A DNA stretch of 64,000 nt from Comamonas sp009360615. GTDB taxonomy: Bacteria > Pseudomonadota > Gammaproteobacteria > Burkholderiales > Burkholderiaceae_C. Under the pieces are notes generated by a model. That model was not told where the DNA came from and searched no databases. It saw nothing but the letters and a program-made list of their open reading frames with translations. Shown here one piece after another: positions 44,328 through 52,454 of the stretch (the stretch's first letter is position 1; every line of letters starts with the position of its first letter). The stretch lies in assembly GCF_035784015.1 (NCBI RefSeq), contig NZ_JALKOW010000002.1; one strand, written 5' to 3'. A program made the position numbers and the translations under genes.

Positions 44328-46241
44328 ATGAGTCCGCAATTTTCGTCCCTGCGCCTGGCGCAGGTGGCTTCGCGCGCACGCGCCTCCTCTTTTGTTCTCC
44401 GTCCCACCTTGCTGGCATCTACGTTGGCCATGGCGTTTGCCGCACAGGCTCAGTCAGCTGCGCAGGCCGATGCGGTGCAGATGAAAGAAACCGTGGTCAC
44501 GGCCAATCGCATCGAACAGCCTTTGTCGGATCTGGTGGCCGATATGTCAGTGGTGGGTCGTGAAACGATTGAAACTGCGGGTGCCGTGGGTGTGGCCGAT
44601 GTGCTCTCGCGTCTACCGGGTGTGCAGATGGTGCGCAACGGAGGTGCTGGCTCCACCACCAGCGTTTATCTGCGCGGTGCCGACACGCGTTTCACTGCTG
44701 TCTATATCGATGGAGTGCGTGTGGACTCCCAGTCCACGGGCGGTGCATCCTGGCAGGATATTCCGCTGGAAGCGATCGACCGCATTGAAGTGTTGCGCGG
44801 CCCGGCGGCGGCTGTCTACGGCTCAGACGCCATGGGCGGCGTGGTGCAGATCTTCACCAAAAAGGGCGAGGGCAAAGCCAAGCCTTATGTGGGTCTGGGC
44901 TGGGGCAGTCGTGGCACGGTGAAGGCTCAGGCAGGTATCAGCGGTGGTGTTGCAGGCTGGGATTACAGCCTGGGTGTTTCGCATGCCAGCAGCAACGGCT
45001 TTAATGCCAAGACCTCTGCGGGTTTCAATCCCGATGCCGATGGCTATCGCAGCAACGCCTTCAACGGCCGTGTGGGCTACCAGGTCAACAGCAACCAACG
45101 TGTGGAAGCCACGGCGCTGACCAGCTACATGAACGCGGGTTATGACGCCACGGTCTCCAAGACCAGTCCCATGGCCGACGACCGCAGCATCTACAAGATG
45201 AATGCGGTGGGCCTGAGCTGGCTGGCCAAGTGGAGCGATGCCTACAGCACGCGTCTTCAGTACACCCAGTCCCGCGATTTCTACCAGACCAAACCCAGTG
45301 TCTATGAGACCGATACGCGTTTGCACAGCTACCTGTTCCAGAATGAATGGCGGCAGGGCGCGCAGACCGTGACGGCCGCGCTGGAACGTCGCGAGGACAA
45401 GCTGGTCAACAACGGCCTGGACACCGGCAGCCGCAATCGCTCTCAGAACGCGCTGGCGCTGGGCTATGGACTGCATATGGGCAAGCACACGGTGCAGTTC
45501 AACGCCCGTCATGACCGCGACAGCGAGTTCGGAGGCCACACCACCGGCAGCGCTGCGTATGGCTATGCGTTCATGCCCAACTGGCGCGTCACTGCGTCGG
45601 CCGGCACTGCCTTTCGTGCACCCACCCTCTATCAGCGCTTCAGCCAATATGGCGACGCCAGTCTGTCGCCGGAAAAAGGACGCAACGTGGAACTGGGCCT
45701 GAAATGGGGACAGGGCAGCGATAGTTTCTCGGCCACGGTCTATCGCAACAACGTTTCGAATCTCATCAACTATGTCGGCGGGACGGGCTCCTGTGCGGGC
45801 AATACCGGTCCCTACGGCGGCTGCTATGCCAATGTGGCGAAGGCGCGCTACGAAGGCATCACCCTGGCCGCCACCACCCGCTTGGGTATGGTGAATCTGC
45901 AGGGTTCGGTGGACTTCCAGGATCCGCGAGATACCGACAAGGATCTGCAACTCGCTCGCCGCTCCAAGCGTTACGCCAATCTGTCTGCCGACACCACACT
46001 GGCTGGCTGGAGGCTGGGCGTCGAGATGCAGGCCGCCGGAAAGCGCTTTGACGATGCTGCCAACAAGACCGTGCTGGGCGGCTACACGCTCTGGAATCTG
46101 AGTGCTCAAAAGCAGCTGAGCCGCGAATGGAGCCTGGTGGCGCGCATCAACAATCTGGCTGACAAGCGCTATGAGCTGGCCCGAACCTATGCCACCGAAG
46201 GCCGCAGCGGCTATATCGGTGTGAAGTGGGAAGCTAACTGA
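44328..46241 (+). CDS. btuB: TonB-dependent vitamin B12 receptor
   Basis: Outer-membrane TonB-dependent transporter for cobalamins, 637 residues. A signal peptide of about 45 residues ends near AFAAQAQ. A TonB-box-like segment KETVVTANRIE follows, then the plug domain with LSRLPGVQM, YIDGVRVD and IEVLRGPAAAVYGSDAMGG. A 22-strand barrel closes with YIGVKWEAN. The preceding B12 riboswitch and following cob genes fix the substrate class. The start at 44328 was chosen over the upstream in-frame start because the signal n-region begins there and it lies clear of the riboswitch platform. Confidence 0.95.
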   Translation: MSPQFSSLRLAQVASRARASSFVLRPTLLASTLAMAFAAQAQSAAQADAVQMKETVVTANRIEQPLSDLVADMSVVGRETIETAGAVGVADVLSRLPGVQMVRNGGAGSTTSVYLRGADTRFTAVYIDGVRVDSQSTGGASWQDIPLEAIDRIEVLRGPAAAVYGSDAMGGVVQIFTKKGEGKAKPYVGLGWGSRGTVKAQAGISGGVAGWDYSLGVSHASSNGFNAKTSAGFNPDADGYRSNAFNGRVGYQVNSNQRVEATALTSYMNAGYDATVSKTSPMADDRSIYKMNAVGLSWLAKWSDAYSTRLQYTQSRDFYQTKPSVYETDTRLHSYLFQNEWRQGAQTVTAALERREDKLVNNGLDTGSRNRSQNALALGYGLHMGKHTVQFNARHDRDSEFGGHTTGSAAYGYAFMPNWRVTASAGTAFRAPTLYQRFSQYGDASLSPEKGRNVELGLKWGQGSDSFSATVYRNNVSNLINYVGGTGSCAGNTGPYGGCYANVAKARYEGITLAATTRLGMVNLQGSVDFQDPRDTDKDLQLARRSKRYANLSADTTLAGWRLGVEMQAAGKRFDDAANKTVLGGYTLWNLSAQKQLSREWSLVARINNLADKRYELARTYATEGRSGYIGVKWEAN

Positions 46242-46252
46242 ACAGGGTCGCC

Positions 46253-47665
46253 ATGACATCCATCGCAATGCCGGAAAAAACCACCCGCTGCCCCGCGCTG
46301 CTGATCAGTGCCCCGGCCTCTGGTCAGGGCAAGACCACTGTGACGGCGGCCTTGGCACGGCTGCATGCGCGCCAGGGGCGCCGGGTGCGTGTGTTCAAAT
46401 GCGGGCCGGATTTTCTGGATCCCTACTGGCATGAGCTGGCCAGTGGCGCGCCCGTGCATTCGGTGGATTTGTGGATGACGGGCGAGGCCGATGTGCGCCA
46501 ACGCCTGCATGAGGCGGCCCAGGAGGCCGACCTGATTCTTGTCGAGGGCGTGATGGGCCTGTTCGACGGCAACTTCAGTGCCGCAGACCTGGCGCAGCTG
46601 TTGGGCTTGCCGGTGCTGGCCGTGGTTGATGCCTCGGCCATGGCGGGCACTTTCGGGGCACTGGCCTACGGCTTGCAGCATTACCGGGATGGCCTGCGCT
46701 GGGCCGGCGTGCTGGCCAACCGGGTGGCCACCTCCCACCATGCCGATCTGCTCAGGCAAGGCCTGCGTGACCAGTCACTGTGGCTCGGTGCCATGCCGGG
46801 GGTGCAACTGGGCGATGTGGCTGTCAAGGCCAGGTCTGCGGCGCTGCTGCCGGAGCGCCACCTGGGCCTGATCGCCGCCCACGAGCTTGGCGATGCCCTG
46901 CAGCGCCTGGATGCCGCTGCCGATGCACTGGCCCAGACGCCGCTGGGGCAGAGGGCGTGGAGTTCGGAGGGCGGCCAGCCCAGCTGGCAGGACTGGTGCG
47001 TGGATTTTGCCGCGCCCGACATGTCCGGCGATCAAGCTCGGCTGGAGCGCTGGCTGGGCGGCCGTCGCATTGCCATTGCACGTGATGCGGCGTTTTCGTT
47101 CATCTATCCCGCCAATCTGGACTGCCTGCGTGCCATGGGGGCAGAGCTGTGCTTTTTCTCGCCGCTGGCTGGCGAGGCGCTGCCGCCCTGCGATGCGATC
47201 TGGCTGCCCGGCGGCTATCCGGAGCTGCATGCCCGGGCCCTGCATGAGAATCGGCCGTTGCGCGACGGCATTGCCGCACATATGGCGCAGGGCAAGCCGG
47301 TCTGGGCCGAGTGCGGCGGCATGCTGGCGCTGTGTGACGCAGTGACGGCCCTCGACGGCAGTTCCCTGCCCATGTGGGGGCTGCTGCCCGGCCAGGTCAT
47401 CATGCAAAGCCGGCTCGGCGGTCTGGGCATGCAACAGCTGGCACTGGATGCCGGGCTGCTGCGCGGCCATACCTTTCACTACACGAGGCTGGAGACCGCC
47501 ATGCCGGTGCTCACGCGCAGCAGCCGCCCTGGTGCGGCCGTGCAGGCCGACCGTGGCGAGGCGCTCTACCGATATGGCAGTGTGCAAGCCAGTTACTTTC
47601 ATGCCTGGTTCCCCTCCTGCCCGGCGGCGGTGGCGTCGCTTTTTGGCGCAACAATCGAAGACTGA
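46253..47665 (+). CDS. cbiA: Cobyrinate a,c-diamide synthase
   Basis: Uses ATP and glutamine to amidate the a and c side chains of cobyrinic acid (CbiA) or hydrogenobyrinic acid (CobB); which one cannot be told by eye. It has 470 residues. The P-loop-like ISAPASGQGKTT is near residue 21, CGPDFLDP near residue 51, EGVMGLFDG near residue 99, and a C-terminal class I glutamine amidotransferase domain has the nucleophile region WAECGGMLAL near residue 362. It starts 11 bp after btuB, so it is probably under the same riboswitch. Confidence 0.95.
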   Translation: MTSIAMPEKTTRCPALLISAPASGQGKTTVTAALARLHARQGRRVRVFKCGPDFLDPYWHELASGAPVHSVDLWMTGEADVRQRLHEAAQEADLILVEGVMGLFDGNFSAADLAQLLGLPVLAVVDASAMAGTFGALAYGLQHYRDGLRWAGVLANRVATSHHADLLRQGLRDQSLWLGAMPGVQLGDVAVKARSAALLPERHLGLIAAHELGDALQRLDAAADALAQTPLGQRAWSSEGGQPSWQDWCVDFAAPDMSGDQARLERWLGGRRIAIARDAAFSFIYPANLDCLRAMGAELCFFSPLAGEALPPCDAIWLPGGYPELHARALHENRPLRDGIAAHMAQGKPVWAECGGMLALCDAVTALDGSSLPMWGLLPGQVIMQSRLGGLGMQQLALDAGLLRGHTFHYTRLETAMPVLTRSSRPGAAVQADRGEALYRYGSVQASYFHAWFPSCPAAVASLFGATIED

Positions 47666-47686
47666 GCCGTTTTGTCCATCCCCACC

Positions 47687-48304
47687 ATGAGTCCTGCCAG
47701 CACCTACTCCTTCGTCATGCCGCGTACCCAGCTGATTCTGGGGGGGCAGAAAAGCGGCAAATCCCGTCGCGCAGAGTTGCTGGCGCGGCAGTGGCTGCAG
47801 GCGGATGCCGGGCATCAGGCGGTGCTGGTGGCCACCGGCCAGGCCTGGGATGCGGAGATGAGCGAGCGCATTGCGCGCCACCGGCGCGACCGCGCCGAGC
47901 GCGTGCCCGGCATGCAGACTATTGAGGAGCCGCGCGAGCTGGCCCAGGTGCTGGCCCTGCACAGCAGCCCGCAGCGACTGCTGGTGATTGATTGCCTGAC
48001 CTTGTGGCTGACGAACTGGCTGATGCCCATGCCCGCACAGGCTGAAAATTTGGAGTCATATCAGCCTAAATACCATGACTGGCAAGCGCAGCTAGCTCTC
48101 TTTTTGAAAGCGCTAGATGCCGCGGTCGGCCCCGTCATTCTGGTTGGCAACGAAATCGGTCTGGGCGTGATTCCCATGGGGCGCGAAGCGCGCGCCTTTG
48201 TCGATGCACTGGGCTTGCTCAATCAGCAGGCGGCTGCGCATTGCGAAAGCGTCACGCTGATGTGTGCCGGCTTGCCGCTGGCGCTGAAAGGGCCGCAGGC
48301 ATGA
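47687..48304 (+). CDS. cobU: Adenosylcobinamide kinase / guanylyltransferase
   Basis: Bifunctional enzyme that phosphorylates adenosylcobinamide and then transfers GMP to it. It has 205 residues. The P-loop LILGGQKSGKSRRAELLA is near residue 16, the DCLTLWLTNWL motif near residue 105, and VGNEIGLGVIPMGREAR near residue 155. A locally AT-rich stretch (48041-48111) encodes extra residues (AENLESYQPKYHDWQ) between these motifs and resembles other repeat copies in the window. Start ATG 47687; a TTG at 47672 is less likely. Its stop overlaps the btuF start (ATGA). Confidence 0.94.
   Translation: MSPASTYSFVMPRTQLILGGQKSGKSRRAELLARQWLQADAGHQAVLVATGQAWDAEMSERIARHRRDRAERVPGMQTIEEPRELAQVLALHSSPQRLLVIDCLTLWLTNWLMPMPAQAENLESYQPKYHDWQAQLALFLKALDAAVGPVILVGNEIGLGVIPMGREARAFVDALGLLNQQAAAHCESVTLMCAGLPLALKGPQA
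48041..48111 (+). repeat. AT-rich AGCTAT/CAAGCG-type repeat inside cobU
   Basis: This stretch has the order GAAAATTT, GTCATATCAGCCT, GGCAAGCGCAGCTAGCT, TTTTTGAAAG. It aligns by eye with the copy at 51055-51120 and, reversed, with 59072-59138. It stays in frame with cobU and appears to add residues to the protein. Confidence 0.6.
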
Positions 48305-49212
48305 AAGCGATCACCCAACGCCTGGCGGCCTGTGTCGCGGCAGGCTTGCTGCTTGTCAGCGTCCTGCCTGCAGTGGCTCAACCCGTGCAGATTTCTGATG
48401 CGCGCGGCATTCAGGTGCAACTGGCCAAGCCGCCGCAGCGCATCGTCAGCCTGCTGCCTTCGCTGACCGAGAGCCTGTGTGCACTGGGCGGCTGCGAGCG
48501 TCTGGTGGGGGTGGATCGCTATTCCAACTGGCCCGCCCATGTGAAGACCTTGCCCGTGGTGGGCGGGGGGCTGGATCCGAATATCGAGAGCATTGTGGCG
48601 CTCAAGCCAGATCTGGTGCTGGTTTCCATGGCGTCACGGGCCATTGCGCGCATGGAGGCGCTGGGCCTCAAGGTGGTGGCGCTGGAGCCGCGCACCCACG
48701 AGGAAGCGCGCACCGTGATGCAGAAGATGGGCCAGCTGCTGGCCTTGCCTCCAGCCCAGGGCGCAGACCGCGTCTGGGCCGGAATCGAGGCCGACCTGAG
48801 CAAGGCTGCAGCCGGCGTGCCCGAAGCCATGCGCGGTCAGCGGGTCTATTTCGAAGCCAGTCGCGGTCCTTATGCCGCCGGAGAAACATCCTTTATCGGC
48901 CAGACACTGGCGCGGCTGCATCTGCGCAATGTGATCGACGCCAGACAGGGGCCGTTTCCGCGCCTGAACCCCGAGTATGTGGTCAGGCTGGACCCGGACA
49001 TTCTGATGGCCGGCGAGCGGGCCTGGAAATCCGGTGTGCCGGAATACCCGGGCTGGGCCCAGATGCGGGCGGTGAAGCAGGGCGCGATCTGCGCCTTCAC
49101 GCCCGAGCAATCCGACATTCTGGTGCGCCCCGGCCCACGCATGGCGGAGGGGGCGCAAATCATCGTCCAGTGTCTGCAACGTCTGGCGGCGAAGCAGGGC
49201 AAGAGCCCATGA
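48301..49212 (+). CDS. btuF: Cobalamin ABC transporter substrate-binding protein
   Basis: Periplasmic class III binding protein that hands cobalamin to BtuCD. It has 303 residues. A Sec signal peptide ends at AVAQ. The family opening RIVSLLPSLTESLCALG is near residue 43, then LVGVDRYSNWP, PDLVLVSMAS and FTPEQSDILVRPGPR. The start ATG overlaps the cobU stop by four bases and its own stop overlaps the btuC start, so translation is probably coupled. Confidence 0.93.
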   Translation: MKAITQRLAACVAAGLLLVSVLPAVAQPVQISDARGIQVQLAKPPQRIVSLLPSLTESLCALGGCERLVGVDRYSNWPAHVKTLPVVGGGLDPNIESIVALKPDLVLVSMASRAIARMEALGLKVVALEPRTHEEARTVMQKMGQLLALPPAQGADRVWAGIEADLSKAAAGVPEAMRGQRVYFEASRGPYAAGETSFIGQTLARLHLRNVIDARQGPFPRLNPEYVVRLDPDILMAGERAWKSGVPEYPGWAQMRAVKQGAICAFTPEQSDILVRPGPRMAEGAQIIVQCLQRLAAKQGKSP

Positions 49213-50252
49213 AAGCCTGCATCTCCAGTCATCACCGCAGGGGGCAGCGCGGGCTGGCCGCTGCCTGGCTGCTGCTGTGGCTGACGCTGGCCGCGGCTTT
49301 GCTGGCGCTGCTGGGCGCGGGCATTGGCAGCACCGGGTTCGAGAGCGTGCTTCATGCCCGGCATGACCCGCTGGCCTGGCAGATCGTGATGGACATCCGT
49401 CTGCCGCGCACGGCTGCGGCCTTGCTGGCCGGAGGGCTGCTGGGGCTGGCCGGAGCGGTGGCGCAGGGCGTGTTTCGCAACCCCCTGGCCGATCCTTACT
49501 TGCTGGGTAGTGCCTCGGGGGCATCCCTGGGGGTGGCGCTTGCCATGGCCGCCCTGGGGGTCTCACCGTTCGCGCTGGCCGGCCTGGCCCGTTGGGGGGT
49601 GACGGGGGCGGCGTTTGCCGGTGCGGTGCTTGCCGTGGTGCTGACCCTGGTGCTGGCCAAGGGCGTGCAAAACACGATGCGTCTGCTGCTGGCCGGCGTG
49701 GTGGTGGGCGTGGTCCTGGGTGCCGCCGCGTCGCTGGTGCTGCTCATGAACCCCGACATCATGCAGGCCATGCAGTCTTTCATGCTGGGCAGCACGGCGT
49801 TTTCGGGCTGGAATGCCTGTGGACTCATGCTCTGGGTGCTGCTGCCTGCGCTGGTGCTGGCCTGCTGCCTGAGCCGCGTGCTCGACGGACTCGCGCTGGG
49901 CGAGGCCACGGCCCATAGCCTGGGCCTGCCGCTGGCGCCGCTGCGTCTGTTGCTGATCGTGCTGCTGGCCTTGGCTACGGGCACCGCCGTGGCGCAGACC
50001 GGTCTGATCGCTTTTGTGGGCCTGGCTGCGCCCCATCTGGTGCGCTCCATGGTGCGTGCGCTGCACCGCTGGCTGCTGGTGCTCAGCAGCCTGATGGGGG
50101 CGGTGCTGCTGCTGGCCGCCGACCTGCTGGCGCGCTGGCTGATTGCTCCCCAGGAATTGCCCGTGGGCGTGCTCACCGCCGTGCTGGGTGGCAGCTATCT
50201 GCTGTGGCTGATGCACCAACGCGGCGCCATGCCGTCTGGAGAGGGCGCATGA
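49209..50252 (+). CDS. btuC: Cobalamin ABC transporter permease
   Basis: FecCD-family inner-membrane permease of 347 residues with about ten helices. Family motifs are RLPRTAAALLAGGLLGLAGA, FRNPLADPYLLGSASGAS and the C-terminal ELPVGVLTAVLGGSYLLWL. The cytoplasmic coupling region lies around FVGLAAPHLVR. Its start overlaps the btuF stop and its end overlaps the btuD start (both ATGA). Confidence 0.95.
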   Translation: MKACISSHHRRGQRGLAAAWLLLWLTLAAALLALLGAGIGSTGFESVLHARHDPLAWQIVMDIRLPRTAAALLAGGLLGLAGAVAQGVFRNPLADPYLLGSASGASLGVALAMAALGVSPFALAGLARWGVTGAAFAGAVLAVVLTLVLAKGVQNTMRLLLAGVVVGVVLGAAASLVLLMNPDIMQAMQSFMLGSTAFSGWNACGLMLWVLLPALVLACCLSRVLDGLALGEATAHSLGLPLAPLRLLLIVLLALATGTAVAQTGLIAFVGLAAPHLVRSMVRALHRWLLVLSSLMGAVLLLAADLLARWLIAPQELPVGVLTAVLGGSYLLWLMHQRGAMPSGEGA

Positions 50253-51046
50253 GCAGCAATATCGAGACCGGAATCGCTTTGGCAACCGAGGCCCTGAGCG
50301 TGCATTTGGGCGAGCGCGAGGTGCTGCGTCAGCTTAGTCTGCAGATCCCCAAAGGCCGCTGGACGGCCATCGTCGGCCCCAATGGCGCGGGCAAGTCCAC
50401 GCTGCTGCGCGCCATGGCAGGCATGCGTGCCGCCAACCAGCGGCAAAGCGGTGCCGTGTTTTTGCAGGGCCGCAAGCTCGGCGACTGGAATGGCCGAGAG
50501 CGTGCCAAGGCCCTGGCCTGGCTGGGCCAGAACCAGCCGGTGGCGGCCGATATGGCCGTCTATGACCTGGTGATGCTGGGGCGCTTGCCCCATCAGGGCT
50601 GGCTGGCTCCAGCCTCAAGCGCCGATCGCCAGGCCGTGGAGCAGGCGTTGCGCCAGACCCATGCCTGGGACTGGCGCCAGCGCAGCATAGGCCAGCTATC
50701 GGGCGGTGAACGCCAGCGCGTGCTGCTGGCGCGGGCCCTGGCGGTGCAGGCCCGGACGCTGCTGATGGACGAGCCACTGGCCAATCTTGACCCGCCCCAC
50801 CAGACCGACTGGATGCTCACGGCCCGCAGTCTGGTGCAACAAGGCGCGACCCTGGTCAGCGTGCTGCACGAGTTGTCCTTTGCCCTGCTGGCCGACGAAA
50901 TGGTCGTCATGCAGGCCGGCCGTATCACGCATCAGGGCGCTTGCGGTGATCCCGCCACCCATGCAGCGCTGGAGGCCGTGTTTGACCGACGCATACAGGT
51001 GCGCGAACTCGACGGCCTGTGGCTGGCCTTGCCGCGCCTGAGCTGA
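50249..51046 (+). CDS. btuD: Cobalamin ABC transporter ATP-binding protein
   Basis: ABC ATPase of 265 residues that drives BtuC. Walker A is GPNGAGKST near residue 42, the signature is LSGGERQRVLLARAL near residue 150, and Walker B is LLMDEPLANLD near residue 171, with the switch His in VLHELSFA. The start at 50249 overlaps the btuC stop; an earlier in-frame ATG would lie within btuC. The 62 bp to cobO hold a repeat copy. Confidence 0.95.
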   Translation: MSSNIETGIALATEALSVHLGEREVLRQLSLQIPKGRWTAIVGPNGAGKSTLLRAMAGMRAANQRQSGAVFLQGRKLGDWNGRERAKALAWLGQNQPVAADMAVYDLVMLGRLPHQGWLAPASSADRQAVEQALRQTHAWDWRQRSIGQLSGGERQRVLLARALAVQARTLLMDEPLANLDPPHQTDWMLTARSLVQQGATLVSVLHELSFALLADEMVVMQAGRITHQGACGDPATHAALEAVFDRRIQVRELDGLWLALPRLS

Positions 51047-51054
51047 GTTTGGCT

Positions 51055-51120
51055 GAAATTTTTTGACTTTTTGTCCTTTAGCCCTTGATAGACAAGCGAG
51101 AGTAGCTGTGAATATTGAAA
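51055..51120 (+). repeat. AT-rich AGCTAT/CAAGCG-type repeat spanning the cobO start
   Basis: The order GAAATTTTTTGA, GTCCTTTAGCCCTTGATAGACAAGCG, AGTAGCTG, AATATTGAAA resembles the copy in cobU. The GTG start of cobO lies within it. Likeness is by eye, roughly 60 percent. Confidence 0.6.
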
Positions 51121-51677
51121 CTCCTCCCACCGAGAAGCCTTACGAAAAGCCCGAGGGCGAGCGCCGTGGCCTGATCATCGTCAACACCGGCAATGGCAAG
51201 GGCAAGAGCACGGCCGCCTTCGGCCTGGCTTTTCGCGCCATGGGCCGGGGCAAGGCCGTCAAGGTCTATCAGTTCATGAAGGTGCCCACGGCCCGCTTTG
51301 GAGAGCATCGTCTGGCCGAACAGGTCGGTCTGCCCATCCAGGGACTCGGGGACGGCTTCAGCTGGAAGAGCAGGGACCTCGATCACTCGGCCCAGCTGGC
51401 GCGTGACGGCTGGGAAAAGGCCAAGGCCGATATTTTGTCGGGAGAACTTTTTCTGGTCGTGCTCGACGAGATCACCTATCCGCTGATCTATGGCTGGCTG
51501 CCGCTGCAGGAGGTGCTGGACACGCTCCATGCGCGCCCCAAGGATGTGCATGTCTGCCTGACAGGCCGCCGCTGCCCGCAGGAGATCATCGACATCGCCG
51601 ATACCGTGACCGAGATGACGCTGATCAAACATGCCTTCCAGGCGGGTATTCCTGCTCAAAGAGGGATTGAAGACTGA
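51108..51677 (+). CDS. cobO: Cob(I)yrinic acid a,c-diamide adenosyltransferase
   Basis: Transfers the adenosyl group of ATP to cobalt(I) corrinoids (CobO/BtuR/CobA family). It has 189 residues. Typical N-terminal PPTEKPYEKPEGERRGL leads into the P-loop VNTGNGKGKSTAAFG near residue 27. LVVLDEITYPL lies near residue 122 and LTGRRCPQEIIDIAD near residue 147. The start is GTG at 51108, as the family N-terminus begins there; it lies in a repeat copy. The gene follows btuD by 61 bp. Confidence 0.94.
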   Translation: MNIETPPTEKPYEKPEGERRGLIIVNTGNGKGKSTAAFGLAFRAMGRGKAVKVYQFMKVPTARFGEHRLAEQVGLPIQGLGDGFSWKSRDLDHSAQLARDGWEKAKADILSGELFLVVLDEITYPLIYGWLPLQEVLDTLHARPKDVHVCLTGRRCPQEIIDIADTVTEMTLIKHAFQAGIPAQRGIED

Positions 51678-51713
51678 TGGCTTTTGCCATGTCTGTGGCG
51701 CGACAATAGCTCC

Positions 51714-52454
51714 ATGACCGAATCCAAGCCCCGCTCCTTTGCGACGATTGCCGCCACGCCTTTCACCGAGGCCGAGCGGGCTGCCGTCTATCGTGCCATC
51801 TATGAGCGTCGCGACATGCGCCATTTTGCGGGCGGGACAGTGGCCGACGAGGTCCTGCTGCGCCTGTTGCGTGCTGCGCACCATGCGCCCAGCGTGGGGT
51901 TCATGCAGCCCTGGCGCTTCATTCGGGTCAGGAGCGCCGATCTGCGCCGGCAGATCCACGCTCTGATCGAGGAGGAGCGCGTGCGTACCGCCCATGCACT
52001 GGGCGAACGTGAGGAAGACTTCATGAGGCTCAAGGTCCAGGGCGTGCTCGATGCGGCCGAGGTACTGGTCGTTGCCATGCCGCCGGGACGCGAAGCGCAT
52101 GTCTTCGGTCGTCGCACCCTGCCCGAGATGGACATCGCCAGCAGCGCCTGTGCCATCCAGAATCTCTGGCTGGCGGCGCGTGCCGAAGGGTTGGGCATGG
52201 GCTGGGTCTCGATTTTCGATCCGCTGGCGCTGGCCAGATTGCTGCAGATGCCTGAAGGGGCCCACCCGCTGGGCGTGCTCTGCCTGGGGCCTGTCGATGC
52301 CTACTATGCCGAGCCCATGCTGCAGCAGGAAAAATGGGCCTGCCGCGCCCCTCTGGAGGACATGCTGATGGACGATGTCTGGGACGACTCGCGGATCGCG
52401 TCAGCGCCGACCGAAGGTCAGCCGCGCGCCGACAAGGGCAAAACAGACGCATGA
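51714..52454 (+). CDS. bluB: 5,6-Dimethylbenzimidazole synthase
   Basis: Nitroreductase-fold flavoenzyme that fragments FMNH2 with oxygen to make the lower ligand base of B12. It has 246 residues. Motifs are YERRDMRHFAGG near residue 25, HHAPSVGFMQPWRFI near residue 56, and MGWVSIFDP near residue 163, matching BluB rather than general nitroreductases. Its stop overlaps the cbiB start. Its presence implies aerobic dimethylbenzimidazole synthesis. Confidence 0.94.
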   Translation: MTESKPRSFATIAATPFTEAERAAVYRAIYERRDMRHFAGGTVADEVLLRLLRAAHHAPSVGFMQPWRFIRVRSADLRRQIHALIEEERVRTAHALGEREEDFMRLKVQGVLDAAEVLVVAMPPGREAHVFGRRTLPEMDIASSACAIQNLWLAARAEGLGMGWVSIFDPLALARLLQMPEGAHPLGVLCLGPVDAYYAEPMLQQEKWACRAPLEDMLMDDVWDDSRIASAPTEGQPRADKGKTDA

